A stretch of 64,000 bases of DNA from Archaeoglobales archaeon (GTDB lineage Archaea; Halobacteriota; Archaeoglobi; Archaeoglobales; Archaeoglobaceae), in the NCBI GenBank assembly GCA_030055595.1, contig JASFYH010000004.1, positions 1-64,000 on the forward strand, written 5' to 3'. This document shows, one piece after another, positions 8,837 through 17,676 of this stretch. The notes under the pieces were generated by a model. It ran no database searches. It was not told where the DNA came from and worked only from the letters and a program-made list of their open reading frames with translations. The stretch's first letter is position 1; each line of letters opens with the position of its first letter. The translations under genes and the position numbers were made by a program.

Positions 8837-11179
8837 TTAATATATAGAATTACAAAAAGTATCTAAATTGAATTCGCTATTTTTTTCAGCAAAATCTTGG
8901 ATAATTTGGGGTATAACGCGATTTCCGATTTCTAAGGAATTCGGTATGAGCTTAGAATAGCAATAATCTATAGGGTCAACTCCTTCTATCGAAGGTGCTA
9001 CTGTTACACTGCTTAAAACTGCTGCCTGTAAAAACGTTTGAAGTTCTTTTTTAGAAGTTCCAATCATTTTCAGTGCTTCTGCAATCTCATAGGCGAGTTT
9101 TTTAGCGTGCAAACCTATATCTACACCTATACTCTTATTCTTTCTGGCAATAATTATAAGTGTTCTATCTAAAACATTATTGTTTCTCTTGGCTACCAGT
9201 CGAGTAAGAAGTTCTGTCGTAACAGGCCATATTCTTGTTATGTAAAAATCACTGCTGTAGAGAGCACTTACTATAGACTTCCATGCATTCAACGTTTTGT
9301 GTGTGAACCATACTACTAAAATACCATCATCCTTAAGAATTTTGTGAACTTCTTTGAAAAATTCCGACATTTGTCTGGCATACCAAATCTCGCCAAATTT
9401 TATTTCTTCTTTAGAGTTGTTTTTATTTTTTCTTACGATCAATTCTCCTTCTCTTGGCACGGTTAGAGATTCTGGACTCCAGTTTATATATTCTGTATTA
9501 AAATTAAAGATATAGTTTAATAGGGGTTTTAGGGCTAATCTAAGGACTTGCCAGAAATATTCGCTAATATCGCTATAGATGTGCGTGTCAAAGTATGGAG
9601 GATCAACATTTACGAGGTCGATTCTCTCGTTTATAAAAATGGATAGTTTTCTTGCATCCCCATGGATTACGCTGATTTTGTCACCTAAACCACTTAATCT
9701 TTTGCATATCTCTTCTAAAACAGGTATGATACCACCCTGAGTTTTTTTATTGCTTTCTATCTCAAAAATCCATTTTAAATTTCTTCTGGGAACGATGGCT
9801 TCACAGTATGCTTCTCCATAAGAGATAGTTCTGTTTCTGGCATACTGACCAAGTGTATCTCTTATTGTGCCTTTTTTCCAAGTAGTTACTATTGAGTTAT
9901 AGTCTATGACTCGACTTGCGCCTAAAGCGAGATACAGCATAGAGGCCTTTCCGAGCTCGTCGGCGGTTTCAATTGCCTTTATACGTTCATTAATATATTT
10001 TATAATTAATCCAACTGAAAGAAGTTGACGAGGATTAAACAGTTGATGCCAATACTCAATACCATAATCCCTTACTGGTTTGAAAACTTCGTTCTCTTCA
10101 GGTATTTTAGTAATGGGTAAGAAATCAAGGAGATCATTAAAGTGTGATGAAAAATACCTACACGAGTTTAAAAAGCCCTCAATGTCAGAGTTATCCGCAA
10201 TGATATATCCATTTCTCAACTGCCTCACTAATAAAATATGAGTCGATAGAATTTCTTCTTCCTTTAGTATCCCACTAAGTATATCTTGCAGAATTTTGGT
10301 ATGACTCTTACTCCAAATTCTGTATGCGTCTATTTTCTTTATTTTATGTTCACAGTAAGGACATAAAACTTCTCCTGCCTTAATATGTTTTAGCTCAGTT
10401 TTAAACTGGGAGATGTAAGGGGTAAAATTTTTTTCTTCTTTGTCGAAGTGAAAACCTATGAAGGATTTTCCATTAAGCTCTGAATTATGGATTAGAGGGA
10501 TTAAACCACTGCATTTTGGACAACGAATTCCTCTTGCAAATATATACCCTTCTGCATTTTCCGGATAAAAATATCCAAGACTTCTTTCGATATATACAAT
10601 CAAATTTTTTGCTTCTTCTTTTACTCGTTCTATAAGTTTTAAACCGTATTTGGCAGGATATTCAACTGTAGCTTTCAGAATTAAATATGCTACGGGACTA
10701 TAATCTAATGCTATCGTCTTAAATCCAAGTCTTAAACTCTCAAATGGTATTGTTCCACCACCAGCCATTGGATCACAGACTGATATCTCGTAAGGATTTT
10801 TTCCTTCGCTTTCGAGGATTTTGATAATATCCTCCTTCTTGGGGTCTGTGTAAAAAAGGATTGGAGGATATTTATTATCTAAATATGCGTATCTTTTATC
10901 ATTCCAGCCTAAAACATTCATGAATGTGCTTTTTTCAACATTTTCAGGTAAAATAGATGCGAGAGTTATTGCTCTGGCCGCTGAACATGGTCTCCGTGCG
11001 AACCACGGGTGCAAATTTCTTATTTTTGGATCATAGAACTCTCTACTCACATTTCCAGAAATTCCCAACTCTTTAGCATGTTTTATATATGCTGGTGCGG
11101 ATTTGTATGCCATTTCTATTCCAGCGTCTCTACTTATTTCCCTCACCGGAAACCATTTTTCGATAAGCTTAATACTCAT
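8837..11179 (-). CDS. DUF1156-type adenine-specific DNA methyltransferase with zinc ribbon
   Basis: This methylase transfers a methyl group from SAM to adenine or cytosine N-positions in DNA. Conserved DUF1156 N-terminal motif HPWFARRPCSAARA lies at about 57-70. The SAM-binding motif CDPMAGGGT is near 135-143, with catalytic DPPY at 526-529. A zinc ribbon is formed by CPKC (about 220) and CPYC (about 273). The ATG at 11179 is preferred: it follows the stop of the endonuclease gene by 1 nt and has GTGATTAAA before it. The gene is AT-rich compared with its neighbours, which suggests transfer. It is the probable protective partner of the adjacent nuclease. Confidence 0.85.
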   Translation of the reverse strand: MSIKLIEKWFPVREISRDAGIEMAYKSAPAYIKHAKELGISGNVSREFYDPKIRNLHPWFARRPCSAARAITLASILPENVEKSTFMNVLGWNDKRYAYLDNKYPPILFYTDPKKEDIIKILESEGKNPYEISVCDPMAGGGTIPFESLRLGFKTIALDYSPVAYLILKATVEYPAKYGLKLIERVKEEAKNLIVYIERSLGYFYPENAEGYIFARGIRCPKCSGLIPLIHNSELNGKSFIGFHFDKEEKNFTPYISQFKTELKHIKAGEVLCPYCEHKIKKIDAYRIWSKSHTKILQDILSGILKEEEILSTHILLVRQLRNGYIIADNSDIEGFLNSCRYFSSHFNDLLDFLPITKIPEENEVFKPVRDYGIEYWHQLFNPRQLLSVGLIIKYINERIKAIETADELGKASMLYLALGASRVIDYNSIVTTWKKGTIRDTLGQYARNRTISYGEAYCEAIVPRRNLKWIFEIESNKKTQGGIIPVLEEICKRLSGLGDKISVIHGDARKLSIFINERIDLVNVDPPYFDTHIYSDISEYFWQVLRLALKPLLNYIFNFNTEYINWSPESLTVPREGELIVRKNKNNSKEEIKFGEIWYARQMSEFFKEVHKILKDDGILVVWFTHKTLNAWKSIVSALYSSDFYITRIWPVTTELLTRLVAKRNNNVLDRTLIIIARKNKSIGVDIGLHAKKLAYEIAEALKMIGTSKKELQTFLQAAVLSSVTVAPSIEGVDPIDYCYSKLIPNSLEIGNRVIPQIIQDFAEKNSEFNLDTFCNSIY

Positions 11180-11180
11180 T

Positions 11181-11969
11181 TTAATCACTTCTCGACCGAA
11201 ACTGAGCAAATTTCTCATCTATCTCTTTTCTTAATACATCTCCGGCTTCCTGAAACACATCTAATAGTTCTTCATAAATATCGTCATTTGCAACAAAATT
11301 CCAGAACTCTTCTCCAACCAAAATTTCACCTTTCTCTAAATCATACAAACCTTTCAAAGTCCATCGCTGGTATGGTTGAGGATGATAAGGGTTATAGGGT
11401 ATTGCAAGCCTTGTAAACACCTTAGCTCCCTTATTTTGACTTAGCCTCAATCCAGTCCATCTTAGAAGTTTTAGTTTCAGTGCTGAAAACTCCTTCATAT
11501 TGGGTTTTGCACTGGTTATATCGAAGTAGTTCTCCTCATCGCCGATTTTAACGAATAAATCTACTCTTGAATCTGGATCCTTTTTTGGCTGACCTTCTTT
11601 GATGCTACTTCTTATAAGTTCGATTTCTTCTGTTTTATTTACTTGTCTTGTTCCAGCTCTTAGCTCGTAATGAATTCTCTGTATTAATTTTTCTGTTTCA
11701 GAATCAATGTCTCCCAACAAATCATACTGTCGCTCTGCAATAAATCCTGAACTCTTGGCGAGTATAACCGCAATCTGTTCCCATATGGAAATTCCAAAAG
11801 TAGTATTCATAGACTGGATAAATGAAAACATTGCATAACGGTCTCTACCGAGCAATCTAAAATGAAACGGCATATGGTTTGTCTCTGGTTCGTATTCTTT
11901 TAATTTCGATCTTACAATGTTTATTAAGAGACTGCAGATCTCTTCACGTGTTTCTCTCTTCAAGCTCAT
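11181..11969 (-). CDS. TdeIII/MjaII-like type II restriction endonuclease
   Basis: The 262-residue protein has the family block FHFRLLGRDRYAMFSFIQS followed by NTTFGISIWEQIA, which I recognise from the TdeIII/MjaII family (known members cut GGNCC). The likely PD-(D/E)xK centre is DSRVDLF (Asp137) with YFDITSAKPN (Asp150, Lys155). It lies upstream of the DUF1156 methylase and is separated from it by 1 nt, so both are probably on one mRNA with the nuclease first. The recognition site is inferred from family only. Confidence 0.8.
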   Translation of the reverse strand: MSLKRETREEICSLLINIVRSKLKEYEPETNHMPFHFRLLGRDRYAMFSFIQSMNTTFGISIWEQIAVILAKSSGFIAERQYDLLGDIDSETEKLIQRIHYELRAGTRQVNKTEEIELIRSSIKEGQPKKDPDSRVDLFVKIGDEENYFDITSAKPNMKEFSALKLKLLRWTGLRLSQNKGAKVFTRLAIPYNPYHPQPYQRWTLKGLYDLEKGEILVGEEFWNFVANDDIYEELLDVFQEAGDVLRKEIDEKFAQFRSRSD

Positions 11970-12147
11970 ATTTTATTCACCCATCTTTTCGAACATTTCG
12001 ATTTTAACAGCATTTTCTTGGAATTTTTATCTCGCATTTTTTCTGACTCATGTTTAACCAAAAATTTTAAAAGTTTTCCATGCAAATCAACTTTTTGGCT
12101 TAGTGTTAAAGACAATTTAGGGAAATGATTATATTCCCCTCACCCTT

Positions 12148-12330
12148 ATGAAAGGCATGAGAAGATCACTGCTCGACATATTAGCATGTCCTAAATGCAA
12201 ATCCGATCTCGATTTGGAGGTTTTTGAGGAAGATCAAAACGAGATAATTTCTGGAAAGCTCATCTGCAGGAAGTGTAATGTTTCTTACCCAATTGAAGAC
12301 GGAATTCCTAATTTGCTACCACAGTTATGA
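12148..12330 (+). CDS. Trm112-like zinc-ribbon protein
   Basis: This 60-residue protein has ACPKCKSD (Cys14, Cys17) and ICRKCNV (Cys40, Cys43), followed by [12 protein letters not shown]. This is the Trm112/YcaR (UPF0434) pattern. In archaea and eukaryotes Trm112 activates RNA and release-factor methyltransferases; a HemK-type partner gene lies at 51.8-52.3 kb. ATG 12157 (MRRSLLD) is an alternative start and is 29 nt from the TATA-like GATTATATTCC. The stop overlaps the pyrG start by 4 nt. Confidence 0.85.
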   Translation: MKGMRRSLLDILACPKCKSDLDLEVFEEDQNEIISGKLICRKCNVSYPIEDGIPNLLPQL

Positions 12331-13916
12331 AGTTCATTGTCGTTACTGGCGGAGTGATGAGCGGACTGGGCAAGGGAATTACTGCAGCCTCCATAGGCAG
12401 ACTCCTCGTTGATCTGGGCTATAGAGTTGTTCCTATAAAGATCGACCCTTACATAAACATCGACGCAGGCACGATGAATCCTTTCCAGCACGGCGAAGTT
12501 TACGTGCTAAAAGATGGCACCGAGGTAGATCTTGATCTCGGGCATTATGAACGCTTTATCAGCATGGAGCTAACTGGAGAGCACAACATCACCACTGGGA
12601 AGATCTACCGCCGTGTAATTGAGAAGGAAAGGCGTGGAGAGTATCTCGGGCAGACAGTTCAGATCATTCCCCATGTCACAGACGAGATCAAGGCATGGAT
12701 CAGGAATGTCGCAAAGAACAAGAATGCTGAGATCTGTCTTATTGAAATCGGAGGCACCGTAGGAGACATTGAAAGCATGCCCTTCCTTGAGGCAATAAGG
12801 CAGATGAGGATTGAAGAGAAAGAAGAGGATTTTATACTTGTTCACGTCACTCTGATCCCGCTTGACGCTGGTGGGGAGCAAAAGACCAAGCCGACACAGC
12901 ACAGCGTTAAGGAGCTTCGGGAACTCGGGCTTTACCCAGATGTGATCGTAGGAAGATGCAAAGAAAAGCTTAAGGAGTCTACGAAGAGAAAAATTGCTCT
13001 TTTCTGCGATGTTGACAAGGAAGCGGTGATCAGCAATGAAGACTGTGACATTTACGAAGTCCCGCTGAAGTTCAAAGAAGAGAAGCTTGATGAAGTAATT
13101 CTGCAGAAGTTAAAGCTTGAAAGGAAAAATGGAAGTGGAGAATGGGAGAATTTCGTTAAGAGAATGAGAGAACTGAAGGAAGAAGTGGACATTGCAATTA
13201 TAGGCAAATACGTGGACGTTAAAGACGCTTATCTGAGCATAAAAGAAGCTTTGAAGCACGCGGGGATCCATTTGGGCTGTAAAGTTAACTGCATCTGGAT
13301 CGACAGCGAAAAAGTCGAGAATGGAGATGTTAACCTTGATTACGACGGAATTCTGATCCCGGGAGGCTTTGGAAAGAGAGGAGCGGAGGGTAAGATCAAG
13401 GCAATTAGGCATGCAAGAACAAAAAACATCCCATTCCTCGGGATCTGCTTTGGGTTCCAGCTCGCTGTTGTTGAATTTGCCCGCGGAGTTTGCGGACTTG
13501 AGGATGCGAACAGCTCCGAGATTTCTCGAGTTGAGCACTGCGTCATAGACTTGCTTCCAGAACAGAAAAAGATCACGGAATTTGGTGGAACGATGAGGCT
13601 TGGCGAGATAGAGATTACAATAAAGCCAGAGACCATTGCAAACAGGCTTTATGGGAAAGAAAGAATCTTCGAGAGGCACAGGCATCGCTATGAGGTAAAT
13701 CCAGAGTATATCCCATTACTTGAAAGCAAAGGTCTCGTTTTCAGCGGTTGGTCTGACAATAAGCGTAGAATGGAGATCCTTGAGATTCCAGATCATCGAT
13801 TTTTCTTTGCGACGCAGTTCCATCCAGAATTCAAGTCTCGACCATTGTCGCCTTCTCCGCCTTTTTTGGGTTTTGTTAGATCTGCAGTGGAATTTAAAAG
13901 ACAAAGATCTAATTGA
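12327..13916 (+). CDS. pyrG: CTP synthase
   Basis: This enzyme makes CTP from UTP, ATP and glutamine in the cytosol. The N-terminal synthetase domain starts with [17 protein letters not shown] (residues 6-22), a P-loop with Met in place of the more usual Val. [13 protein letters not shown] and GGTVGDIES are also present. The class I glutamine amidotransferase domain has LGICFGFQ (Cys374) and ends with FATQFHPEF. Length (529 aa) is normal. It is translationally coupled to the Trm112-like gene by ATGA. Confidence 0.97.
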   Translation: MKFIVVTGGVMSGLGKGITAASIGRLLVDLGYRVVPIKIDPYINIDAGTMNPFQHGEVYVLKDGTEVDLDLGHYERFISMELTGEHNITTGKIYRRVIEKERRGEYLGQTVQIIPHVTDEIKAWIRNVAKNKNAEICLIEIGGTVGDIESMPFLEAIRQMRIEEKEEDFILVHVTLIPLDAGGEQKTKPTQHSVKELRELGLYPDVIVGRCKEKLKESTKRKIALFCDVDKEAVISNEDCDIYEVPLKFKEEKLDEVILQKLKLERKNGSGEWENFVKRMRELKEEVDIAIIGKYVDVKDAYLSIKEALKHAGIHLGCKVNCIWIDSEKVENGDVNLDYDGILIPGGFGKRGAEGKIKAIRHARTKNIPFLGICFGFQLAVVEFARGVCGLEDANSSEISRVEHCVIDLLPEQKKITEFGGTMRLGEIEITIKPETIANRLYGKERIFERHRHRYEVNPEYIPLLESKGLVFSGWSDNKRRMEILEIPDHRFFFATQFHPEFKSRPLSPSPPFLGFVRSAVEFKRQRSN

Positions 13917-13934
13917 TCAAGAAAATTAAGAAAA

Positions 13935-13944
13935 TTTTTTATAC
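13935..13944 (+). promoter_or_regulatory. TATA-like box for esterase gene
   Basis: TTTTTATACG is centred about 24 nt before the ATG at 13963, with no Shine-Dalgarno between. This predicts a leaderless transcript. Confidence 0.45.
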
Positions 13945-13962
13945 GCAAATTCCACGAGCGTT

Positions 13963-14880
13963 ATGCCAATTGATCCAGATCTGCAGAATGTTCTGAGCAT
14001 ATATCGCAAACTGCCACCTTTCGATCCTTCAATTTCTGTTGAAGAGTATCGAAAGATCACAAACGGTGTTTTTGAAACGATCGCAAAAAGTGTCAATGAA
14101 GAAGTAAGGAATGTTGAAGAGAGGATCATTAAAGGCAGAAATGGAGATCTAAGACTCAGAATTTACCAGCAAAAACCTGAGGCTCCAGCACTTGTTTATT
14201 ACCATGGTGGTGGCTTCGTTTTGTGCAATCTCGAAACCCATGACTCGATCTGTAGAAGAATAGCAAGGCTTTCAGATGCTACTGTTGTTTCGGTAGACTA
14301 CAGGCTTGCTCCAGAGCACAAGTTCCCCTCAGCAGTCATAGATGCCTATGACGCGTTAAAATGGGTTTCAGATCATGCTGAAGATCTTGGAGTTGACAAA
14401 GACAAGATCTTCGTTGCTGGTGACAGTGCTGGCGGGAATTTGGCTACTGTTGTGAGCATAATGGCAAGAGAAAATGGAGAGGATTTTATAAAAGGGCAGA
14501 TCCTTGTCTATCCAGTCGTAAAGCTATCTGGGCGAACACCTTCGAAGATCGAGTATGGGGCAAGGGGTATCCTTACAGAAGAGATCATGAACTGGTTTAA
14601 CGTGCATTACCTAAATTCTCCTGAGGATGCATTAAAATGGCAAGCCTCTCCGATCTATGCGGATCTGAGCAACCTCCCTCCAGCATTAATAGTAACCGCA
14701 GAGTATGATCCTCTAAGGGACGAAGGAGAGATGTTTGGAGCCTTAATGCGAAAAATGGGAAGTGATGCGGTGGTTGTCAGGTATAACGGAATGATCCACG
14801 GGTTCCTTAACTTTTACCCACTTTTAAGAGCGGGAAGAGAGCTAATAGCTCAAATTGCAGGAAAAATTAAATTCTCTTAG
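13963..14880 (+). CDS. Carboxylesterase, hormone-sensitive lipase family, AFEST-like
   Basis: This alpha/beta hydrolase cleaves short acyl esters. The oxyanion motif YYHGGGF is at 79-85, and the nucleophile elbow GDSAGG has Ser155. AEYDPLRDEG gives Asp249 and MIHGF gives His279, completing the triad. The sequence is close to the thermostable esterase AFEST of Archaeoglobus fulgidus throughout (for example VSVDYRLAPEHKFP). Length (305 aa) is normal. It converges on the glycosyltransferase gene, with which it overlaps by 4 nt. The natural substrate is unknown. Confidence 0.93.
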   Translation: MPIDPDLQNVLSIYRKLPPFDPSISVEEYRKITNGVFETIAKSVNEEVRNVEERIIKGRNGDLRLRIYQQKPEAPALVYYHGGGFVLCNLETHDSICRRIARLSDATVVSVDYRLAPEHKFPSAVIDAYDALKWVSDHAEDLGVDKDKIFVAGDSAGGNLATVVSIMARENGEDFIKGQILVYPVVKLSGRTPSKIEYGARGILTEEIMNWFNVHYLNSPEDALKWQASPIYADLSNLPPALIVTAEYDPLRDEGEMFGALMRKMGSDAVVVRYNGMIHGFLNFYPLLRAGRELIAQIAGKIKFS

Positions 14881-15773
14881 CGCCTTCTCAATACCTCCTT
14901 AATCTCATTTTTTAGCTCAATCGTTGTCCTGTATAGTAAATGGGCGATAATGCCAAATACGAGGAACTGGATCCCAATAAGAATGAATAGAGTCGTCAGG
15001 AGAGCAAGTAGTATGTGGGTTATTCCTTGGAACCATGCGTAGACAACATATAACCCGCTAAGGAGCCCGATCAGTATGAATACCATGCCAAAAAGATATA
15101 GATACCTTGCGGGACTGTATCTGCGTAGTAAACCATAAATTGCCCTACCAATTTTAAACCCGTCCGCAAAGGGTCTTAACTTAGTCTTTCCCTCTCGTTT
15201 ACGGTAGCTTATGGGAACTTCTGCAACTCTAAAACCTTTGGCGAGCGTTTCTACTGTGAGCTCAACTTCTACTTCAAATCCAGACTTTTTAATTTCAACA
15301 CTCTTGTAAACTTCTTTTTTCAGTGCTCTGTAGCCAGAGAGAATATCGTTGAGGCTAATACCATAAGCAAAACGGAAAAAAAAGTTCAAAATTTTGTTTC
15401 CAAACAGATTTAGCCTTGTAAATGCTCCTTTTTCGTAGCTATGGAATCTGTTTCCAATAACGTGATCCGCAATTCCATTTTTTATGAGTTCAAGCATTCT
15501 GTTTACTTCTTCTGCGGGGTAGCTTCCGTCTCCATCCACTAAAACAACGACATCACTATCAAGAATTCTAAAGGCATCTGATATGGCGTTTCCCTTTCCT
15601 TTTCCAGTCTGCAAGATCACCTTTGCACCGTTCTTTTGGGCGATCTCTCTTGTCCGATCCCTGCTACCTCCATCAACCACCAGAACGTCGTATCCGAGTC
15701 TTCTAAACTCTGAAACGACGCTACCAATTCCCTTCTCTTCGTTGAGCGTGGGGACAACAATTGTTACATTCAT
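14877..15773 (-). CDS. Membrane glycosyltransferase family 2, AglJ/dolichol-phosphate hexosyltransferase-like
   Basis: The GT2 domain occupies about 1-215: VVPTLNEEKGIG at the nucleotide-binding start, VDGGSRDRT, and the DxD-type VLVDGDGSYP. Two membrane segments follow (about 222-245 and 253-280), then a charged tail. This is the build of enzymes that load a sugar onto dolichyl phosphate for S-layer glycoprotein N-glycosylation (AglJ group). Sugar identity is not known. It is the last gene of the nob1-gfcR operon and shares 1 nt with the gfcR end. Confidence 0.85.
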   Translation of the reverse strand: MNVTIVVPTLNEEKGIGSVVSEFRRLGYDVLVVDGGSRDRTREIAQKNGAKVILQTGKGKGNAISDAFRILDSDVVVLVDGDGSYPAEEVNRMLELIKNGIADHVIGNRFHSYEKGAFTRLNLFGNKILNFFFRFAYGISLNDILSGYRALKKEVYKSVEIKKSGFEVEVELTVETLAKGFRVAEVPISYRKREGKTKLRPFADGFKIGRAIYGLLRRYSPARYLYLFGMVFILIGLLSGLYVVYAWFQGITHILLALLTTLFILIGIQFLVFGIIAHLLYRTTIELKNEIKEVLRRR

Positions 15774-16342
15774 CAGATCCTCGAGATCTTCAGCAAGCTC
15801 TTAACTGGCACAGTCTCAATTCTGCCTCCTTTGTCCGCAACAACCGCAACTCCCAGAACTTTTCCACCACTTTTCTCTATGACTTCTATTGCTCCTCTTA
15901 CAGTCCTTCCTGTCGATATTATGTCGTCTACGATCACACATTTCTTTCCAGTAACCTTTGCAAAGTTCTCACTCAGAATGCCCTCTTTCACTTCTTGCCC
16001 ACTTACTTTTGCCGGGTAATAGATCGAAAGCTCCGCTGAAAGCTCCTCTGCGACCATTGTTGACAACGGAATTCCGCTTGTAGCGATCCCAACAACAACT
16101 TCAACTTCCTCGAAGTTTTCCAAGATCATATCCGCAAGTGCAACCGCAACCATTCTTAGACGCCATGGCTTCACAAGATTCGTCCACTCGATGTAGATAT
16201 CAGATGGAGGGGTCTGGGTTGCTCTCGTTAAAAGCCAAACTGCGGTGTCTAAGGACACATTCAATTCATCAGCTATCTCTTCAGTAGCCATTCCCTTCTC
16301 CTTTAACCTTCTTGCTTTTTCAATCAAACTCTCGATCTTCAT
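15773..16342 (-). CDS. gfcR: GfcR: PyrE-like phosphoribosyltransferase-fold regulator with N-terminal HTH
   Basis: Residues 1-45 form a helix-turn-helix (EEIADELNVSLDTAVWLL). Residues 50-189 have the type I phosphoribosyltransferase fold with VGIATSGIP and the PRPP loop VDDIISTGRT (138-147). This fusion is the archaeal GfcR/PurR-like group, known in haloarchaea as a glucose/fructose-catabolism regulator and elsewhere annotated as orotate phosphoribosyltransferase-like. Its target here is unknown. It overlaps nob1 by 4 nt upstream. Confidence 0.9.
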   Translation of the reverse strand: MKIESLIEKARRLKEKGMATEEIADELNVSLDTAVWLLTRATQTPPSDIYIEWTNLVKPWRLRMVAVALADMILENFEEVEVVVGIATSGIPLSTMVAEELSAELSIYYPAKVSGQEVKEGILSENFAKVTGKKCVIVDDIISTGRTVRGAIEVIEKSGGKVLGVAVVADKGGRIETVPVKSLLKISRI

Positions 16343-16809
16343 CTTTTCACCTTCCTCAATACCGCTTCACAACCACATATGGGGCAAACTTCGCTATCAA
16401 TTTTTCTACCACAACCTCTACACACACGCACCCACTTAAAACCTTTCGATATACCCGCATGGATCACACTCTCAAAGTTGATCCCGAGCGCCATTGCAAC
16501 GTTCTGAATAGAGTAATCATCGGTTACCAGCACAATTTCATTTCCCTTTTCCTTTTCATCTAAGGCTTTTGCCAGTATTTTCAGATCGGTTTCTGAGAGC
16601 CGGTAAATATCTCCTGTTTTTTTCGAGATCTCTTCAACAAATCTGAAATTCTTTTCACTTGCATTCTCGACTCTTAGCTCTTTCACGCTGAAGTATAGTG
16701 AGGAGTTCTCATCCAAGATCTCTGAAACTACCTCTGGCACAGTCACCATGTTCTCGTATACTGCCTTTCTCTGGAAAATCGCTGTAGAGTCGAGGACGTA
16801 AATTCGCAC
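16339..16809 (-). CDS. nob1: Nob1 endonuclease (PIN domain plus zinc ribbon)
   Basis: Nob1 cuts the 3' end of 16S rRNA during small-subunit maturation. The PIN domain has the acidic set Asp7 (YVLDSTA), Glu30, Asp75 (SETDLKIL) and Asp97/98 (VTDDYS). The zinc ribbon is CRGC (130-133) and CPIC (142-145). The frame is open further upstream but would cross the tRNA-Arg gene, so I start at GTG 16809, where the typical N-terminus MRIYVLDSTAIF begins. Length (156 aa) fits archaeal Nob1. Confidence 0.92.
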   Translation of the reverse strand: MRIYVLDSTAIFQRKAVYENMVTVPEVVSEILDENSSLYFSVKELRVENASEKNFRFVEEISKKTGDIYRLSETDLKILAKALDEKEKGNEIVLVTDDYSIQNVAMALGINFESVIHAGISKGFKWVRVCRGCGRKIDSEVCPICGCEAVLRKVKR

Positions 16810-16844
16810 AAAATAAGTAGCACAGAGAGATAAAAAATTTTTCA

Positions 16845-16916
16845 CGGGCTCGCCGGGAATTGAACCCGGGTCGAGGGCTCCGGAGGCCCTCAGGATCTCC
16901 ACTACCCCACGAGCCC
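16845..16916 (-). tRNA. tRNA-Arg (anticodon CCG)
   Basis: The minus strand folds as a cloverleaf: acceptor GGGCTCG pairs with CGAGCCC, the T stem CCGGG/CCCGG encloses TTCAATT, and the anticodon loop CTCCGGA gives CCG, which reads the Arg codon CGG. The discriminator base is G. CCA is not encoded. Length is 72 nt, with no intron. Confidence 0.95.
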
Positions 16917-17076
16917 TACACCACCCGTGATAGATCGAAACGTCAGGTTTTATTTCTTTAACTACCGGCGAAAGGGCGGGGAAAGGATAGTAATTTCCAA
17001 CATAAGATGCATAGAGTCTCGAGCAACGAACAAGATCTTCCAACTTGGTTAAAGTAGAGGGACAATTAATTTAAGA

Positions 17077-17151
17077 TGCTCCGGCCGGGATTTGAACCCG
17101 GGGCAGGGGATCGAGAGTCCCCTATGTTTGACCGGGCTACACCACCGGAGC
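17077..17151 (-). tRNA. tRNA-Glu (anticodon CTC)
   Basis: The minus strand folds as a cloverleaf: acceptor GCTCCGG pairs with CCGGAGC, and the T stem CCGGG/CCCGG encloses TTCAAAT. The anticodon loop is CTCTCGA on the stem GGGGA/TCCCC, so the anticodon is CTC (Glu, GAG). The discriminator is A and CCA is not encoded. Length is 75 nt. Confidence 0.95.
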
Positions 17152-17232
17152 TTGCAGGCTATTGCTATAAAGATTTTTAAATTTTTGCCAATTGGCTCCA
17201 ACATAAGATCTGCTTCAAAATCGGAGAAATCA

Positions 17233-17661
17233 CTATCTCAACTTCTCCCAAGGCTCAATTTCGCCCTCAACTACGTAGAAAACTGGATTAACTTCAACTT
17301 TCTCTGGCAGTTTTTTCAGCCACTCAGGATTTCTAAAGCTCAACTTATTAGCCAGATGTTCTCTTTCGAATTCAACCTGACCCTTAGTTACCGGGATGAT
17401 TCTCTCAAGCACGGGAAATTCGTAAATCTTCTTTCCGATGAATTTATAGCCTCTTCTGGTAGCTTCAACGAATACAAAGTAAAGATAGGAGTTTATTGCA
17501 ACGATCGGATTGCTGTAATTTCTGAATCTCTGAAGCTGAGGATGATTCCTGTATCCTTTTGTTTTTCCTTCGAGAACCTTTCTTGCAAGCAATGCCTCTC
17601 TCCAAAGCGCAACAAGCCCCTTTGGGTCAATCAAAGCGGGATGCAAAGACCAAAGTCTCAA
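17233..17661 (-). CDS. Pyrimidine dimer DNA glycosylase-like protein (T4 DenV family)
   Basis: The sequence MRLWSLHPALIDPKGLVALW with following REALLA and KTKGYRNHPQL matches cellular members of the T4 endonuclease V family (Pyr_excise). WRE corresponds to the Arg22-Glu23 pair of T4 DenV. DenV uses the alpha-amine of Thr2 as nucleophile; here residue 2 is Arg, so Met is unlikely to be removed and chemistry may differ. The start is TTG with GGTGATAA before it, 15 nt after ccmF, so it is probably the last gene of the ccm unit. Confidence 0.82.
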   Translation of the reverse strand: MRLWSLHPALIDPKGLVALWREALLARKVLEGKTKGYRNHPQLQRFRNYSNPIVAINSYLYFVFVEATRRGYKFIGKKIYEFPVLERIIPVTKGQVEFEREHLANKLSFRNPEWLKKLPEKVEVNPVFYVVEGEIEPWEKLR

Positions 17662-17676
17662 ATTATCACCAAGTGC

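Noticed and set aside
13110..13685. Minus-strand frame opposite pyrG
   Set aside because: It is antisense to highly conserved CTP synthase sequence with no own signals.
16339..17043. A 234-codon open frame for Nob1 extending upstream
   Set aside because: The upstream part crosses the tRNA-Arg gene and shows no protein conservation. The normal Nob1 N-terminus starts at GTG 16809.
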